NCBI GenBank assembly: GCA_038363925.1
Contig: JAQQWL010000009.1
Coordinates: forward strand, 2,976,001-3,040,000
Direction of reading: 5' to 3'
From: Apiospora phragmitis
Taxonomy: Eukaryota > Ascomycota > Sordariomycetes > Amphisphaeriales > Apiosporaceae
DNA: 64,000 nucleotides
Shown here: piece by piece, positions 37,991-49,575 of the stretch
Layout of the letters: the number at the start of each line of letters is the position of its first letter
How positions within the stretch are numbered: position 1 is the first letter of the stretch
Position numbers and translations under genes: made by a program
Notes under the pieces: model-generated
Databases searched by the model: none
What the model saw: only the letters and a program-made list of their open reading frames with translations
Told to the model about the DNA's origin: nothing

Positions 37991-38953
37991 ATGTTTTCAG
38001 ACGAGAAGAAAGTCACTGAGCCTTCGCGGGCAGGGCCGGAAGCTCCCACCAGCGGGGAAGAAACCAATGCTGGCGAGTCGAAAGACGAGCAGACAACGGC
38101 CACGGTTTCTGGCTTCCCCGAAGGTGGACGAGAAGCCTGGCTCGTCATCTTCGGGGCGTGGTGTACACTATTCTGCACATTCGGCCTCATCACTTGCATT
38201 GGGGTATTCCTCGACTGCTACACGAAAGGGCCGTTGGCCAGCTACAGTCCGAGTGCTGTCAGCTGGATCTGTCGACCGAGTACTGGCAGATCTTCTTCGC
38301 GCAGTCGGTCGTCAGCTCCTTTGGCTCCGGCGCGATCTTCACGGCCAGCCTGACGTCCACGACGTCGTGGTTCTTCCAGAAGCGGGCGTCGGTCTCCGGT
38401 ATCGTGAATTCGGGGTCGTCGCTCGGCGGCGTGGTCTTGCCCATCATGATGTCCCGGTTGTTCAAGTCGATCGGTTTCGGTTGGACCATCCGCGCGGTCG
38501 GCTTTATCTTCCTAGGTCTTTGCGCAATATCATGTGCAACGGTGAAGACACGCTTGCCGCCGACACTCAAGCCAGTTTCGGTCGTTGACTACGTCCGCCA
38601 CTTGAAGGATCCGCGGCTCGTCTTCACCATCCTCGGTGGCTTCTTGTTCTTCTGGGGCATGTTCCTCCCCTTGAGCTATATCATCATCTACGCCCAAGAG
38701 AACGGTATCCCCCTACCTTTTGCCTATTATAAATGCTTGCAGCTTCGTGGGCCGACTGGTGCCAGGGTTCTTGGCCGACCGGTTCGGCCGGTTCAACTGC
38801 ATCATGATCATAACGGCCTTCACGGGGCTCATAATCCTGGCTCTGTGGATTTCTGGGCCTGCAGCTTTTCTGTGGTATCACCATGATCTGTTCTGCTTTC
38901 GCATTTGGGGCCGCGCGTTATGCTCAGGTCGGTATCAGACTTATCAAGGTGTA
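37991..38953 (+). pseudogene. Decayed MFS transporter, monocarboxylate (MCT) type
   Basis: The N-terminus is intact from 37991: a hydrophilic cytosolic tail, then [20 protein letters not shown] and [11 protein letters not shown], typical of the fungal MCT-type MFS family. At about 38268 the frame jumps to [20 protein letters not shown], skipping what should be some 45-50 residues (most of TM2-TM3). A second loss near 38712-38722 precedes LPIINACSFVGRLVPGFLAD, and a third near 38925 joins ICSAFAFGA to AQVGIR. The last helices are missing. These are block deletions, not single-base slips, so this is a true pseudogene. The gene cannot make a 12-helix transporter. Confidence 0.8.
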
Positions 38954-39226
38954 GCACTAATAATGGGAAGAAATATTGGTTGCAGCAGTAGAAGTAGGTA
39001 TTCCCCCTTCCAAAAAGCCCCCAGATAGGCTAGCCAATGTGCCTGGAAATGGAATAAAATTATGACGGAGAAAATTGGTCTTCGCGTCCGCCATCGACTG
39101 TCTGTATTGAAATATGAGAAAAATCTGTGAGAACAAATAGTATAAACGCCGTAGTAGTTCACCATTCCTAATATACTCTTATAAGTTTCTCGATTTATCC
39201 CCATACTCTTGTCTTCTCGACCGAAC

Positions 39227-40730
39227 TCAGGGAAGCTCAGGGGCGTCGTCCTTGGGCTCCCATCCGAACATCCTCAGCACGCTTACAACGCCACCAACCA
39301 CGTGCAGTACAACGCGAACACAAGCAATGATTACTCTCCCTTTGAAGCTTTCCAAGTTCGGCAACTGCGATTCTAGTTAGCGTGAGACTTTCTAATTTGC
39401 ATGAGACCAGCTGGTTGGTTCACCTACCTCTTGAGCGGCGCTTTTCTTAACCCATTCAAAGGCTCTCGGTATCATGGCATTCTCCGTATACTGCAACTTG
39501 GCAGCGCAATTCCTCATCCGTTACGCTTCCGTCCGCCGTTTTCCTTCTCGCGAGCTCGAGGAGGGGGCCGAGGGCATCAGCGGTGTCATGTATAGCTTGG
39601 TTTGCGCCCATACCCCTGTATGGGAGCATGGGGTGAATCGAATCGCCAACCAGCCACACCCGCGGGTGCGCGATGCGTGGGTCCGTCTGACTCTTCTTGC
39701 TTGCAGCCAACAGTTTCTCTCTCCAATCGACAGGCGTGTCTGCTTTGGAGTGTCTCCAAGGTACAGCCTGGATTTCTTGGGGGTCGAGCGCGTCGACCAG
39801 CTTGAAGTATTCGGGATCGAACCCGGATACCTCCAGCATCTTGCGCATCACCGATTTCTTGTCTTCCAGACGAGAAGCCTCAGCGACGGACGGGCCGTCT
39901 TCCCAAGCCATGCCAACAAACAGGGAAGCTTGATCCTCGTCGTAGTCGATCGGCTTCTCCGCACGGCGCAGGTCACGTCTGGCAGCGGGAGACCTAGCAG
40001 AAGTACGCACCTCGTCAGGGAGATAAGCCGCGGCGAACATCCTTGCGTTGGAGGAAGCTGTGTAGATAGTTCCTTTCTCGATCAGGGGCCGTGGTAGGTC
40101 TCGGAGGACGTCCCAAGGGAGGTGACACTTTCCTAGGAACCCCCCCTCTCCCGCCTTCGGCACGTCTTCAATAATGTTGTTCAGTCCAACTTGCTTGTTC
40201 GCCCGACTGCCGCTTCCTTCGGCCGAAACCAGGATGTCACAATCCTGGCTGGACCCGTCGTCGAAGTAGACCCTGATGCAGCTCTCGTCCGAAGCCTCGC
40301 CATCCACGACATCGAAACCCGTGAACTTCATGCCATACCGCATGATGTTCTTTGCGCGGAGAGGCGCCTGGAGGAAGCTCCGCAGCCGCGCCCGGCCGAC
40401 GGGGGCGCTCTTCTGGTAGGCCGGGAACTTGCTCAGGTCCAGCACCAGGTCCCTGTTCGTGTCGAAGATGGTGGGGGTCGAAGACACGACACCGCCCGAC
40501 CGGCCAAAGCAACGGAGACAGTCGGTATACTGGCGCTCGGTCAAGCAGGCGCGGAAACCAACCAGTGCGTGCGCGCCCAGGCGGATTTGGTAGCCATCGC
40601 GGCTCAAGGCTTCCGTATCGCGCTCGAACATCGTGACGTCGATGAGACCGTCGGCATTGTTTCCGATGCCGTTAGCAAGACAGGCGCCAGAAAGACCGCC
40701 ACCGACGATAATGACTTTGAGAGGAGACAT
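39227..40730 (-). CDS. FAD-dependent monooxygenase (PHBH-like), two exons, one frame break
   Basis: The start at 40730 leads directly into the FAD dinucleotide fold VIIVGGGLSGACLA; the second FAD motif reads VGDSIHPMLPYRGMGANQA. This is the class A flavoprotein monooxygenase fold, which hydroxylates or epoxidises aromatic and polyketide-like substrates with NAD(P)H. The main frame stops at 39456 with an unnatural tail. Removing one base at 39484-39485 restores VYENAMIPRAFEWVKKSAAQ. An intron 39365-39427 (gtaggt...cgcag) then joins LPNLESFKGRVII and an amphipathic to hydrophobic C-terminus ending at 39227. Total about 479 residues. It faces the decayed MFS gene tail to tail. The substrate cannot be inferred. 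Confidence 0.85.
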
Positions 40731-41260
40731 CTGTATCGCTGTCGTCCTGGAAGTAGATGATTGGGGAAAACCCTATCAAATCAGCGTCAACAAAGCTCGC
40801 TCGTTGCAACCACATAGTGTAACATAGAAATAAAGTTCTGCATGTAAGTATTTCGAGTCAGGGGTATGAGGTCGGCTCCCCAGGCTCCCCCACCGGCCCT
40901 ACACGATTGCCCGGGCGAGACCCACGCCCTCGAACAGTGGGAGGGGGGCTTTTGGACCAGCGCACCCGACACAGCAAGTTAACTCATCACTGCTTTGCAC
41001 CAAGTTTCGTACCATCAATGTTGTAACCGGACCTGAAGATATCCTAGAAAGACAGACGGACGCGATTGGAGTGGCCCCTCGAAAGCCTATTCAGCTCAAT
41101 TTGCCTCTGGGATATGGTAAAGTATATAGATTGAAAGCTAATTATTAAAGGTATTCTACCAAAATGTTTCATGATCATCATCCATCATCATCGGAATTAG
41201 AATGGGGAGCATTCCATCGGTGCTCTCGTATATGCAAAGTATAGACAGCCCATCAACTCC
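40731..41260. other. Intergenic between FAD monooxygenase and GPI protein
   Basis: The promoter of the monooxygenase lies on the left and the 3' end of the GPI protein gene on the right. No other gene is supported. Confidence 0.5.
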
Positions 41261-42886
41261 TCAAGCATTCATAAACAGTGGCATCAGGAGCCCGGCAGCA
41301 ACCATACCAACAACACCAGACTTCATACGGGCAGCTGCGGCCGTCAACACCGGCGTGGGAGTGGCGGAACCATCCGTAGCACTGGTCGATGCCGCGGGCG
41401 TGGTGACGGACGGAGACGCTCCACCGGACTCACCGGCAGTGGCGGAAGTGGCGGACGTTGGGTCGGGCTGGCCAGCATCCGTGGTGGGCTGGCTTTCGAC
41501 GGCAGAAGTGGCATCTGTGGTGGACGGAGCCGGCTGGCCGGCGTCGGTGGTAGGCTGCGCGCTCTCCCCGGCAGAGGTTGGGGCTGCGGTGGCGGTGCTC
41601 AGCGACGGCGGAGGGGGGGCCAGAGTAGAGGTTGCTACCGCTCTGCCATTCTCGTAGAAAACGGCAATGACACCAGCCGGGCCGGTCGTGATGACCGAGG
41701 AGATGCTCGGAGACGGCGCTTCGGTAGTGGGCGCGGGCGCCACAGTGGTAGTAGGCGCAGGCGGCGGCGGCGGCGGCGGCTGCGCGACCGTGGTAGGAAT
41801 AAGCCCTCCGGTGATGGTGGGGATGGCGTAGGGCGGGTCGAACAGGCCGAAGCGGCCGCAGGCGGCGCAGGGGCTGGCCCAGGCGCGGAGCTTCTCGGGC
41901 GCGGCGAGGATGGGGTCGCAGCGCGAGTCGGTCATGGTGGCGATGGCGGACGCCTCGGCCGTCTGCGGGCAGTCGGTGCCGAGGTCGCTCAGCGAGAGCT
42001 GCTGCGTCGCCGTGCCGCCCACGATGGTGGAGACCTCGGACAGGTCGAACGCCCAGATGGCGCTCGTGGCCGTTGGGCTGCACGATGGCGCCGTCGATCG
42101 TGTTGGTGCCGTAGATGGTGGGGATCAGCATGTACACCGACGGAGACGTGCTGTGGGTAAGGCTGTTAGTTGTGCACATAACTTACAAGGCGGAGGACCT
42201 GCTCGGCATGAGTAGGGGAGTACTTACAAGGTGTACCCAAGCGCAGTATCGACATGAGTAGGGGGGTATGTGAAGTCATTGGTGGTGGGCCAGAAGAACA
42301 AGTTCACCGTACCGGCGGACCTATTAGAGTTATTAGTAATCGTACATACTGATAGAGTGAGCTTGCATTGGCGACTTACATGCTGCAAGTCTGGTCACAT
42401 GAGTTGTGAGTTATGATAGGAGGTGGTGGGGTCGTAGTCGTGCATGTCGATGTCTCGGTGATGGTGACAGGGACAGTGGTCTTTTCTGTCTCCGTCGTGG
42501 GAATGGTGGTATAATGAGGCACCGTGACATTGGCGTGTGATGTGGTGTGCTTAGTACTGGTCTTGATGACGGTGCTGATCGTAGTGTTGGTGCAGTACGA
42601 AGTCAGCGTCGTTGCCAGTGTGCTCTTCGACGGCACTGGCACAGCGCTGTAGCCCTTGCTGGTCTCAGGTGTTGCATATACATGCGATGCAGTTGTTGAA
42701 AACGTTGTCGAGTGCTGTGCTGCAGTCGATACGTTCTGGAACGGGGGCTGTTGTGGGTGGACGCCTTCGCTTTGTTAATGGCTGCACACACTTGTAATGG
42801 CTAGCTGTGCTTCACTTACTATATGAGGCATCTGCGCCCAGCACCAGTAATCCCACTGCGAGGGATGATAGTCTTGCGGCGGACAT
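41261..42886 (-). CDS. GPI-anchored Ser/Thr/Pro-rich cell-wall protein, four exons, one frame break
   Basis: Exon 1 (42886-42820) encodes a signal peptide, MSAARLSSLAVGLLVLGADA. Introns are 42720-42819, 42321-42379 and 42151-42227. Exon 2 is Thr/Ser-rich (many predicted O-glycosylation sites). Exons 3-4 hold a globular part with NLFFWPTTNDF, VYMLIPTIYGTNTI, AIWAFDLSEVSTIVGGTATQ and a Cys cluster PCAACGRF. A long Pro/Thr/Ser stalk (PPPPPPP, TTDAGQP repeats) follows, then a short hydrophobic end typical of a GPI signal. Removing one base from the GGG run 42075-42077 restores IVQPTATSAIWAF. About 462 residues. Probably located on the cell surface; the family is not known to me. Two near-repeated splice donors lie at 42181-42230. 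Confidence 0.75.
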
Positions 42887-43746
42887 GATCGGCGTACTTG
42901 TGGTATCTACGGAGTATGAGGACGGATATGCTCTAGTCGCTTATACTATCCAATGGCAACAAACGAGCGTGACCCAACAATACACACAATAACGAGAGTT
43001 GAAGATGAGTAGACGATGGGATAGCAAAGCAAAGCAGAACAGAGCCAGAAGAGGAGCAAGAATTATTAATGCCGTTCAATATGCCAATCCTTCCACATTC
43101 TGTACTGGCGGGCTGACGCGATGTTGCCATGGCACGGCACACAGCCAACCGAACGATTTGTCTGTCACATTTGGCCGCTAAGCGAAGGACCTTTGGGATA
43201 CATGCAATTTGCCTGCGCGGAGATTTTGTTCCTGCGTGGGAATGCCGTCATGCCGCACTTACGACCGTCCCAAAGGGGAAAGTGAGCGACGGCGGTCTGG
43301 CGACTAGGCCAACGAGCGTGCACTAAGAGGCAGGGATTCCCCAGTATACCAGCAGCTCATCTTCCTGATTGGGCTCGACGTTGATGAGGAACCGAGTAAC
43401 CGAGTGTTACAGGGGTCGAACAGTCGTTCCATGACGTGACGGGCAGCAACGTCGCAACAGGATTAGCAATTATTGGAAAAACCTGAATTGGGACCAGGCC
43501 TGGGCTAATCAAATCGACGCGATTCGGATGGAGACGAAATGGAGAAAAAGAGGCGCCCCAGTAGCCAAAAACTGCCGATCGCCCCATCCACTCGGGAAGC
43601 TCGTCCACTCCGTGTCTCTCGGCCTGTCATTGTCGCTCTGCGCTCAAAGCCATAGTGAAATCATCGGGGCAGGCAGTTGACTTTGTCTTTCTCATGTTTG
43701 TCCACCATGCTTGATTGCTTTTCCTGACGGTCGCCCATCTTTCGAC
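42887..43746. other. Intergenic, divergent promoter region
   Basis: Separates two divergently transcribed surface-protein genes. Small frames at 42933-43848 carry no motif or signal peptide. No RNA gene was seen. Confidence 0.5.
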
Positions 43747-45966
43747 ATGTTGCTCAATGCGCGGAACAGCATATTCGTCGTGCTCTCCTGGGTCCTGGGA
43801 TCCTTGGCGCTCGACGGAGCCGGTGTAGCCAACACACGTCGCCCACACATAACCAGAGACGACGAATCACCTAAGCCATTGGTGGTAGATCCTAGTCAAT
43901 ACTTGTAAATACCCCATCCCCGTTTTCCAGGACTCCAATGTTGATGCGACAGTAGTGAGGGTAACGATGGACCATGGAGTACTTTCCATCTTCGAGTAGG
44001 CACCCCTGAGCAGGATGTCAGAGTCCTGGTGTCCACAGCATCGCCGCAGTCGATGGTCGTTTTGGAAGAAGGCGGTTGTTCTTCATCAGTCTTCGCGTCG
44101 GTGCCACCCAACTGTGCGGTATCCAGGGGCACCTTGTTCAACCCCAAAGATTCATCAACTTATATAAATACTGGTCAATATGATATCAATGATGGCCAGG
44201 TGGGTCTTGAAGCAAACCTGGGGTACTCTCAACCTACGCAGTTCGGCTTGGACAACCTGGGAATAGGTCTTACGGGCCCGGTTTTGAAGAACCAGACTGT
44301 CGCTGGCTTCGTAGCAGCAGACCCCTTCTACCTGTGAGTCGTGCAAGGCCTAGTAGAGGTCACCATGGATGACTGAAGAATCATCATGATTGCTGACACT
44401 GGTACTCAAGGGAATCTTCGGGCTGAATGGACAGCCGGTAAACTTGACATCCTTGGGCAATCAGTCAGCCCCTTCTTTCCTCAACACGCTCAAAGACCAG
44501 GGACACACCCCAGTTTAGTTGGAGTTACACAGCTGGCGCTCGCTACCGTAAGCAGGCATGAGCAAACAGATCTGACCAGTATAACTGAATCGCTAACAAT
44601 GGAACCCGATTGCTTGGGACAGGCTTGAAGCAGGTATACGGCCAGCTGATCTTCTCGGGCTACGATACTTCGCGCTTCAGCGAGAACTCGGTGTCCTTTA
44701 CCATGGCCCGCGACCTAACGCGCGATCTCGTGGTCGTCCTCCAATCCGTTAGCTACAGTGGTGGGTCGACGTCCGACACTCTCCTGTCGGAGCCCATCGA
44801 CATCTTCATTGACTCGACGGACCCGAACCTATGGCTGCCCAAGAGCGCGTGCGACGCCTTTGAGAAAGCCTTTGGCCTCACGCTGGATGATGCCAGCGGT
44901 CTGTACTGGTGAACGAGTCACCATACGCAATTGCTGGACTGGGATGCGCAGGTCACCTTTCGGTTGTCTGATGTGACCTCCGGTGGAGACACGGTGAGAA
45001 TCGTGCTGCCATACGCCGCGTTCGACCTCCAGGCCGAATATCCGATGGTGCAGAATGCCAGCTACTACTTCCCACTGAAGCGTGCTGCTAACGAGACGCA
45101 ATATACGCTGGGCCGGACATTCCTTCAGGAGGCGTGAGTAACTGCCCGTTCGAGTCCGAGCCTGGGACTGCAAATTGCGCGCTCCGCATTCGCTGACCAC
45201 CAACCGCGAATAGTTATCTTTCCGCCGATTACGAGCGCGGCGTTTTTAACGTCTCGTCTTGCACCTGGGTTGAAGGTGCTGATGAAAACATCGTGACAAT
45301 CACGAGCAAAGACTCCTCAGACGGCGATGATTCCGGATCTGGATCTGGGTCTGGATCTGGTCCTGGGTCAGGGCACTCGAAGTCGTCCCTCGGCGGTGGC
45401 GCCATAGCTGGAATCATGGTCGGGGTCGTGGCTGCCTTGGCGCTTATCATTGGCGCCATCCTCTTCCGCAGGCGGCGGCAGCGCCAGAAGGCCTCGTATG
45501 CGGCATCAGAGCCCGAGCCGGACGAGTCCATTCTGAAGGGCCCGGTGCACAACTCGCACGAGCCCAGCGGGCTACCGATCAAGCATCCTCGGCGCCGGAG
45601 CTCGACGGGAACGTGCCGCAGATCTACCAACTCCACGGGGACTCTTCGTCGCAGCAGCAGCAGAGGACGGGCGAGAGCAACACGAGTGGCCCCGTGGAGC
45701 AGCCCGACCCTGTCTACTATGAGCTGTCGGGGAATAGCCACTTGGGCCCTCCTCGGTCGAACACAACGGGCTCGGACCAAGTGTCTCCCTTCGGCACGGG
45801 CTCGTCGCCGGCCTCGCGTAATATTGAAGCGGACAGGGTATCAGTGAGTGATCGAGAGTCACCCCCGTCGCCGATGGTGTCGACTATGGGTACAGAGGGC
45901 CTGGAGGCGTCGTCGGATATTGTGTCGCCGACGACGCCAGTCAACCGTTGGTCGCAGGCGAGGTAG
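43747..45966 (+). CDS. Membrane-anchored aspartic-protease-like protein, five exons, several frame breaks
   Basis: Met at 43747 starts a signal peptide (NSIFVVLSWVLGSLAL); an upstream in-frame Met at 43711 is less likely. Introns are 43905-43952, 44334-44410, 44548-44622 and 45134-45213. The pepsin-like body reads WSTFHLRVGTPEQDVRVLV, later GLDNLGIG, WSYTAGARY, VYGQLIFSGYD, NLWLPKSACDAFE and LGRTFLQEAYLSADYERGVF. The first catalytic triplet DTG is replaced by STA (LVSTASPQ); the second reads DST (FIDSTDPN). A Gly-Ser stalk, one membrane helix (IAGIMVGVVAALALIIGAI), an Arg-rich stop-transfer and a Ser/Gln-rich cytosolic tail follow. Single-base corrections are needed at 44410-44412, 44508-44511, about 44906, 44921-44922 and 45569-45571. 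Confidence 0.75.
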
Positions 45967-48109
45967 CAGTCCTGAGTGTTGTGAATAGTCTAGGATATCT
46001 TAATCGTAATAACGTTTGCTCAGACGCAACTTGCCATAGACGATGGAATTCCTTCGGAGTCGCGATTGCTTCCAGGTACGCGTTGACAGCCACCGGTGCT
46101 CCAAAGACGTTGCATGGCGCTGAAATATGGTTGGAAGGAGAGGAGTAGACTCCACTCACGCAACTTCGACACGACGTATCATCGTCAGCCCGCAGAGCCT
46201 CAAGCCCTTGCCGGACACGTACGACAGCTGGCTGGCTGGAGGCAGAAGGGCTGAGGCCAAGGTGGGTCAGGACCAAAGTCGAAAAACCTGGATGGAAGTG
46301 GTGGTGCCGGTGGGTCTCTGAGAACCCCTCCCGCTTCGATCAGCGCTAACCCGGAAACGAAACAGTCCGAAACCTTCCAACTTAAAATCAATGACATGAA
46401 TGTCCAAGTAATTAATCAAGACGGGCATGTCTTCTGGTCATGGCACTCGTTGAGCTTGGCAATGTGAATCAATTGTCTCAGCTTATATATATTCAAACGC
46501 CTGGTAAATTCTCTTCGTCCTCTGTCCACCATGACCCAAACCATCGCCAATGAAATTCATCATATTCAACCCGAGAGGCTACTTCCCGAACGGAAAACAC
46601 AGCTCTGATCATTTGGCATCTTCCATTAAGGATCATTCCTCGCAAATTCCGTCTGATTGACGCTGGTCTTGAAGTACAGCGCAGAAACGATCGTGAGTAT
46701 CTGCCCAAGATGATATGGCGTCAGCGTTATCCTCAGCGAGTTTCCTTTGTAGGTATCTGGTCTCATTTCCCCTACGGCTTATTCTCTACCTCCTCCACAC
46801 ACACACACACACACAATCCAAGTCGACACCGTGAAATAGGAAGCGATGAATACTTGGGAAGGGCCGAAGAGATACGCACCATCGTGATGCCGAACGCCAC
46901 GAAGAACGCCGCCTTGGTCAAGGTATTCATAGTAGCCATGCGGGTAACATCGTAGCCGCTGCGTCCACCATCGCCCCGGAACCCGAATTAGGCCCTTCGC
47001 TATCGCCCATGACTTCGGCTGAGGAGGGCGGACTGCTGGATCTGTAGATATCACAAGTGACGGGAGCGGATATATACGAGAGTATGGCGGAAGTAATAAA
47101 AAAACAAGATGTGAACGATAATCCGAGTTGTTAGACATGATGGGCTGAGTTTCGTAGGCTTTTATATGCCACGATCTTCTCAAAGTTCTTGGACTATTTC
47201 CCTGTGCCACCCATTTCCTGTGCTTGGCATCTCCTACGCTTGGAGCTGGCTAACTTGACGCCAGTATGAAAACACCAATAGACATAACGATACCTCACTC
47301 ATCGCATGTGATCACATGATATTCTATAGTGTTGCCAGGGAAATATGAGTTGGTCAAGCGTCAATGGATCAATGGCCCTCAAGTGTTGTTTGGGCCCACA
47401 GAGCTGGTAAGATATTTCCACCTGCGGCTTCAAATACCACGGCATGGCCCACGTGGCTTCGTCTGGGGTCCATATATGAGATATGACATCCTGGGTCACC
47501 CCTACTCCCTAAAGTCCTCCACGAACAAAGAACGCCATATTCTCCCGCTCTGTTCCCAGAAGCCCATGTCATCCGAGCCATCTCTGTAAAGGCCCTCGGC
47601 TACCCCGAAGCGGACATATGTCCCCTTCAGACTGTCCATTGATCCACAAGTCTTTGGAGGTTTTGAGGACGGTTTATTCCGAGATAGAGTTTCGCTTTTC
47701 TCGCGAAGTACGCATCGTAGCACGTCGATTATATAAGGCAAACATCGTTTTACGGCGAAGCTCGGGTGATCAACTATCAAACTTGAGCTGTCAACTAGGT
47801 TGTTTGGCAAAATTTAGATGTTAGCTTGGGCATTGAGGCGTCGATAGGACCAACCGTCTTTGTTCTTTTTGTTTTGCCGAATCGACAGCATCTGGGCAAG
47901 TGGCCGCTCACACTCTCCGAGGGGCTTTATACACTGTATAATCAATATTTGAAAGCCTTCAAAATGGGATACGAGCCGAAAGCCTGCCACCTACGTCGAC
48001 CAATGTAAGGTGTGATACGGGGATGTCTCATAGTGTAAAGACGGATACAGCTTGTTAGATTTGTGATAGTGTGAGGGCTGCAGTATGTAACAAACATAGT
48101 CGATTCCAT
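45967..48109. other. Intergenic region, no convincing gene
   Basis: Candidate frames exist at 46590-46760 (+) and 46779-47210 (-). They change phase, lack known motifs, and the minus one overlaps a dinucleotide repeat. A short hydrophobic segment on the minus strand near 46870-46940 could belong to a small membrane protein, but no start or splice model supports it. Confidence 0.4.
46796..46815. repeat. (CA)n microsatellite, about 10 units
   Basis: A perfect ca/ac run between tcctc and aatcc. Unlike the RIPed blocks it keeps CA intact. Confidence 0.95.
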
Positions 48110-48480
48110 AGCCAGCCTGTCCCTGCTTAACAGTGACTGACCGTCGATCGTGTGGTCCTCCGTGGCCGCCCATACTGAGTTGGCCGTGCCGCGATATTGG
48201 AAGACTTCGTGGCAGAATGAGAGCAGTAAGGTGTAGTAGAGATGATTTGGCGAGGCAACGGAGGTCAATGATCGAATCGCCCCATCATTTCTCTCGTCCC
48301 CGTCTGTGTTTGTGACGACGGCCTGCTTCTCGACTTCGATTCGAACCTCTTCCAGGACTCGCTGATCGCCGAAGATATGAGACAGATGGAACGGTGTTGG
48401 CAGCGTTATTGAACACGGTATCCAGGCGCACCCACGCTATGTCGTCCTCGGGGACCCCTTGGTCAATGCAGTTGCTACAA
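48110..48480 (-). pseudogene. Cytochrome P450 fragment
   Basis: The minus strand reads HIFGDQRVLEEVRIEVEKQ, then NHLYYTLLLSFCHEVFQYRG followed by TANSVWAATEDHTIDGQSLL. This matches the J'-K helix region of fungal CYP7-like P450s, where family members read EVLRYRGTANSVR...DGYLLK. The K-helix ExxR has become EVFQ. Just upstream the phase changes (NNAANTVPSV in another frame), and downstream the protein degenerates into unrelated sequence. No heme-binding Cys loop or N-terminal membrane anchor was found nearby. It is a remnant of about 120 codons, not a working enzyme. Confidence 0.6.
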
Positions 48481-49575
48481 GATATTCCGATCTCGCAAAA
48501 CCGAGACAGGCTGTCTGTGTCATTGAAGGGAACGGCTCGCTAATATATTATCTTGACTCTGCCCAGCGGAAATTGGCGGATCGTCGTCGAGTTCGTCGTC
48601 GTCGTCATCGCGTCGGCAGGTGGATATCTCCTCAATCCCGAGCGTCTGGCATGGGGCGGGTGGTCGGCGCGGCCTCGATGCGGTCGCCGGTATATAGGCA
48701 TATCAGGAGGATGATTGTCGCTGTGGTCATCGTGGTAGTACATTTTGTTTGGAGGCAGGCTCATTTGCATGAGATAAAGTGTGATTGAATTAGACAGTTG
48801 ATATGGATCAAGAAATGGAATAATCACAATGCATGGCAAGCTCGTACTAGTCTTGGCAGGTCGAAGGTTCGGGTGCCTGGAACTTACCAGAAATTCCTAA
48901 CATTGAAAGAACAAGGTAAGGAACAGCTACAGTTTGTAGGTATTAGATTCGAACAGGGAAGCGGCGGCTCGTGAAAACACCTACAGGACAGTCAACTAAA
49001 ACACTGCACTCGACGCAGCACGACGAAGTGCCAGTTTACGTCATCAACAATGCAGACATTAGGTGTTGAAATCAATCAATTTGTGAGGGTAGTTTGTCTC
49101 ATCAAATGTGTCTCGCTAGCTTGGGTATCATCCAAAAGCATGTTAACATGCAGCCCAACTCCAACCTCCAAGCAGCATTCAAAGTGTGTATCCAGGGTAT
49201 CTCAAAAACATGTCGACAAAATTTCCAACGCCTGACCGTAAATTCCAACAACTGCAATCCAACACCAAGACACAACTGGCAGTACAGTGTGATTCAAATA
49301 AGTAATACCAAACCCAGATACTCCACCACCGAAGTGCTCAAAGCACACATGTGCAATGATTGAATGAGCGAGTAGCCCAATGTGTAGGACGACGACAAGG
49401 TACCTTTCGGTTTCGAGAAGGTGTATCCAAAGGATTGTTTCACCATGTGGGTGAGTGGTGTGGATGGGTGTTGGTAGATGATGATAATGATGCCTCCCTT
49501 GGGGTATTGCATTAGGTAGGTGGATATGACCCGCCAAACTGAAGGTGTTTGTGCCCCGAGTCGCTGTCTGAACTT
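48481..49575. other. Intergenic, no supportable gene
   Basis: Holds an Asp/Arg-rich low-complexity stretch around 48575-48640 (gtcgtcg repeats) and several short frames without motifs. It may include further decayed parts of the P450 gene, but I could not read any. Confidence 0.4.

Noticed and set aside
40191..40760. Plus-strand frame opposite the FAD monooxygenase
   Set aside because: Complement of a clear FAD-binding domain; no independent support.
46779..47210. 143-codon minus-strand frame
   Set aside because: Ends in the (CA)n repeat, changes character along its length and has no motif; composition alone does not support a gene.
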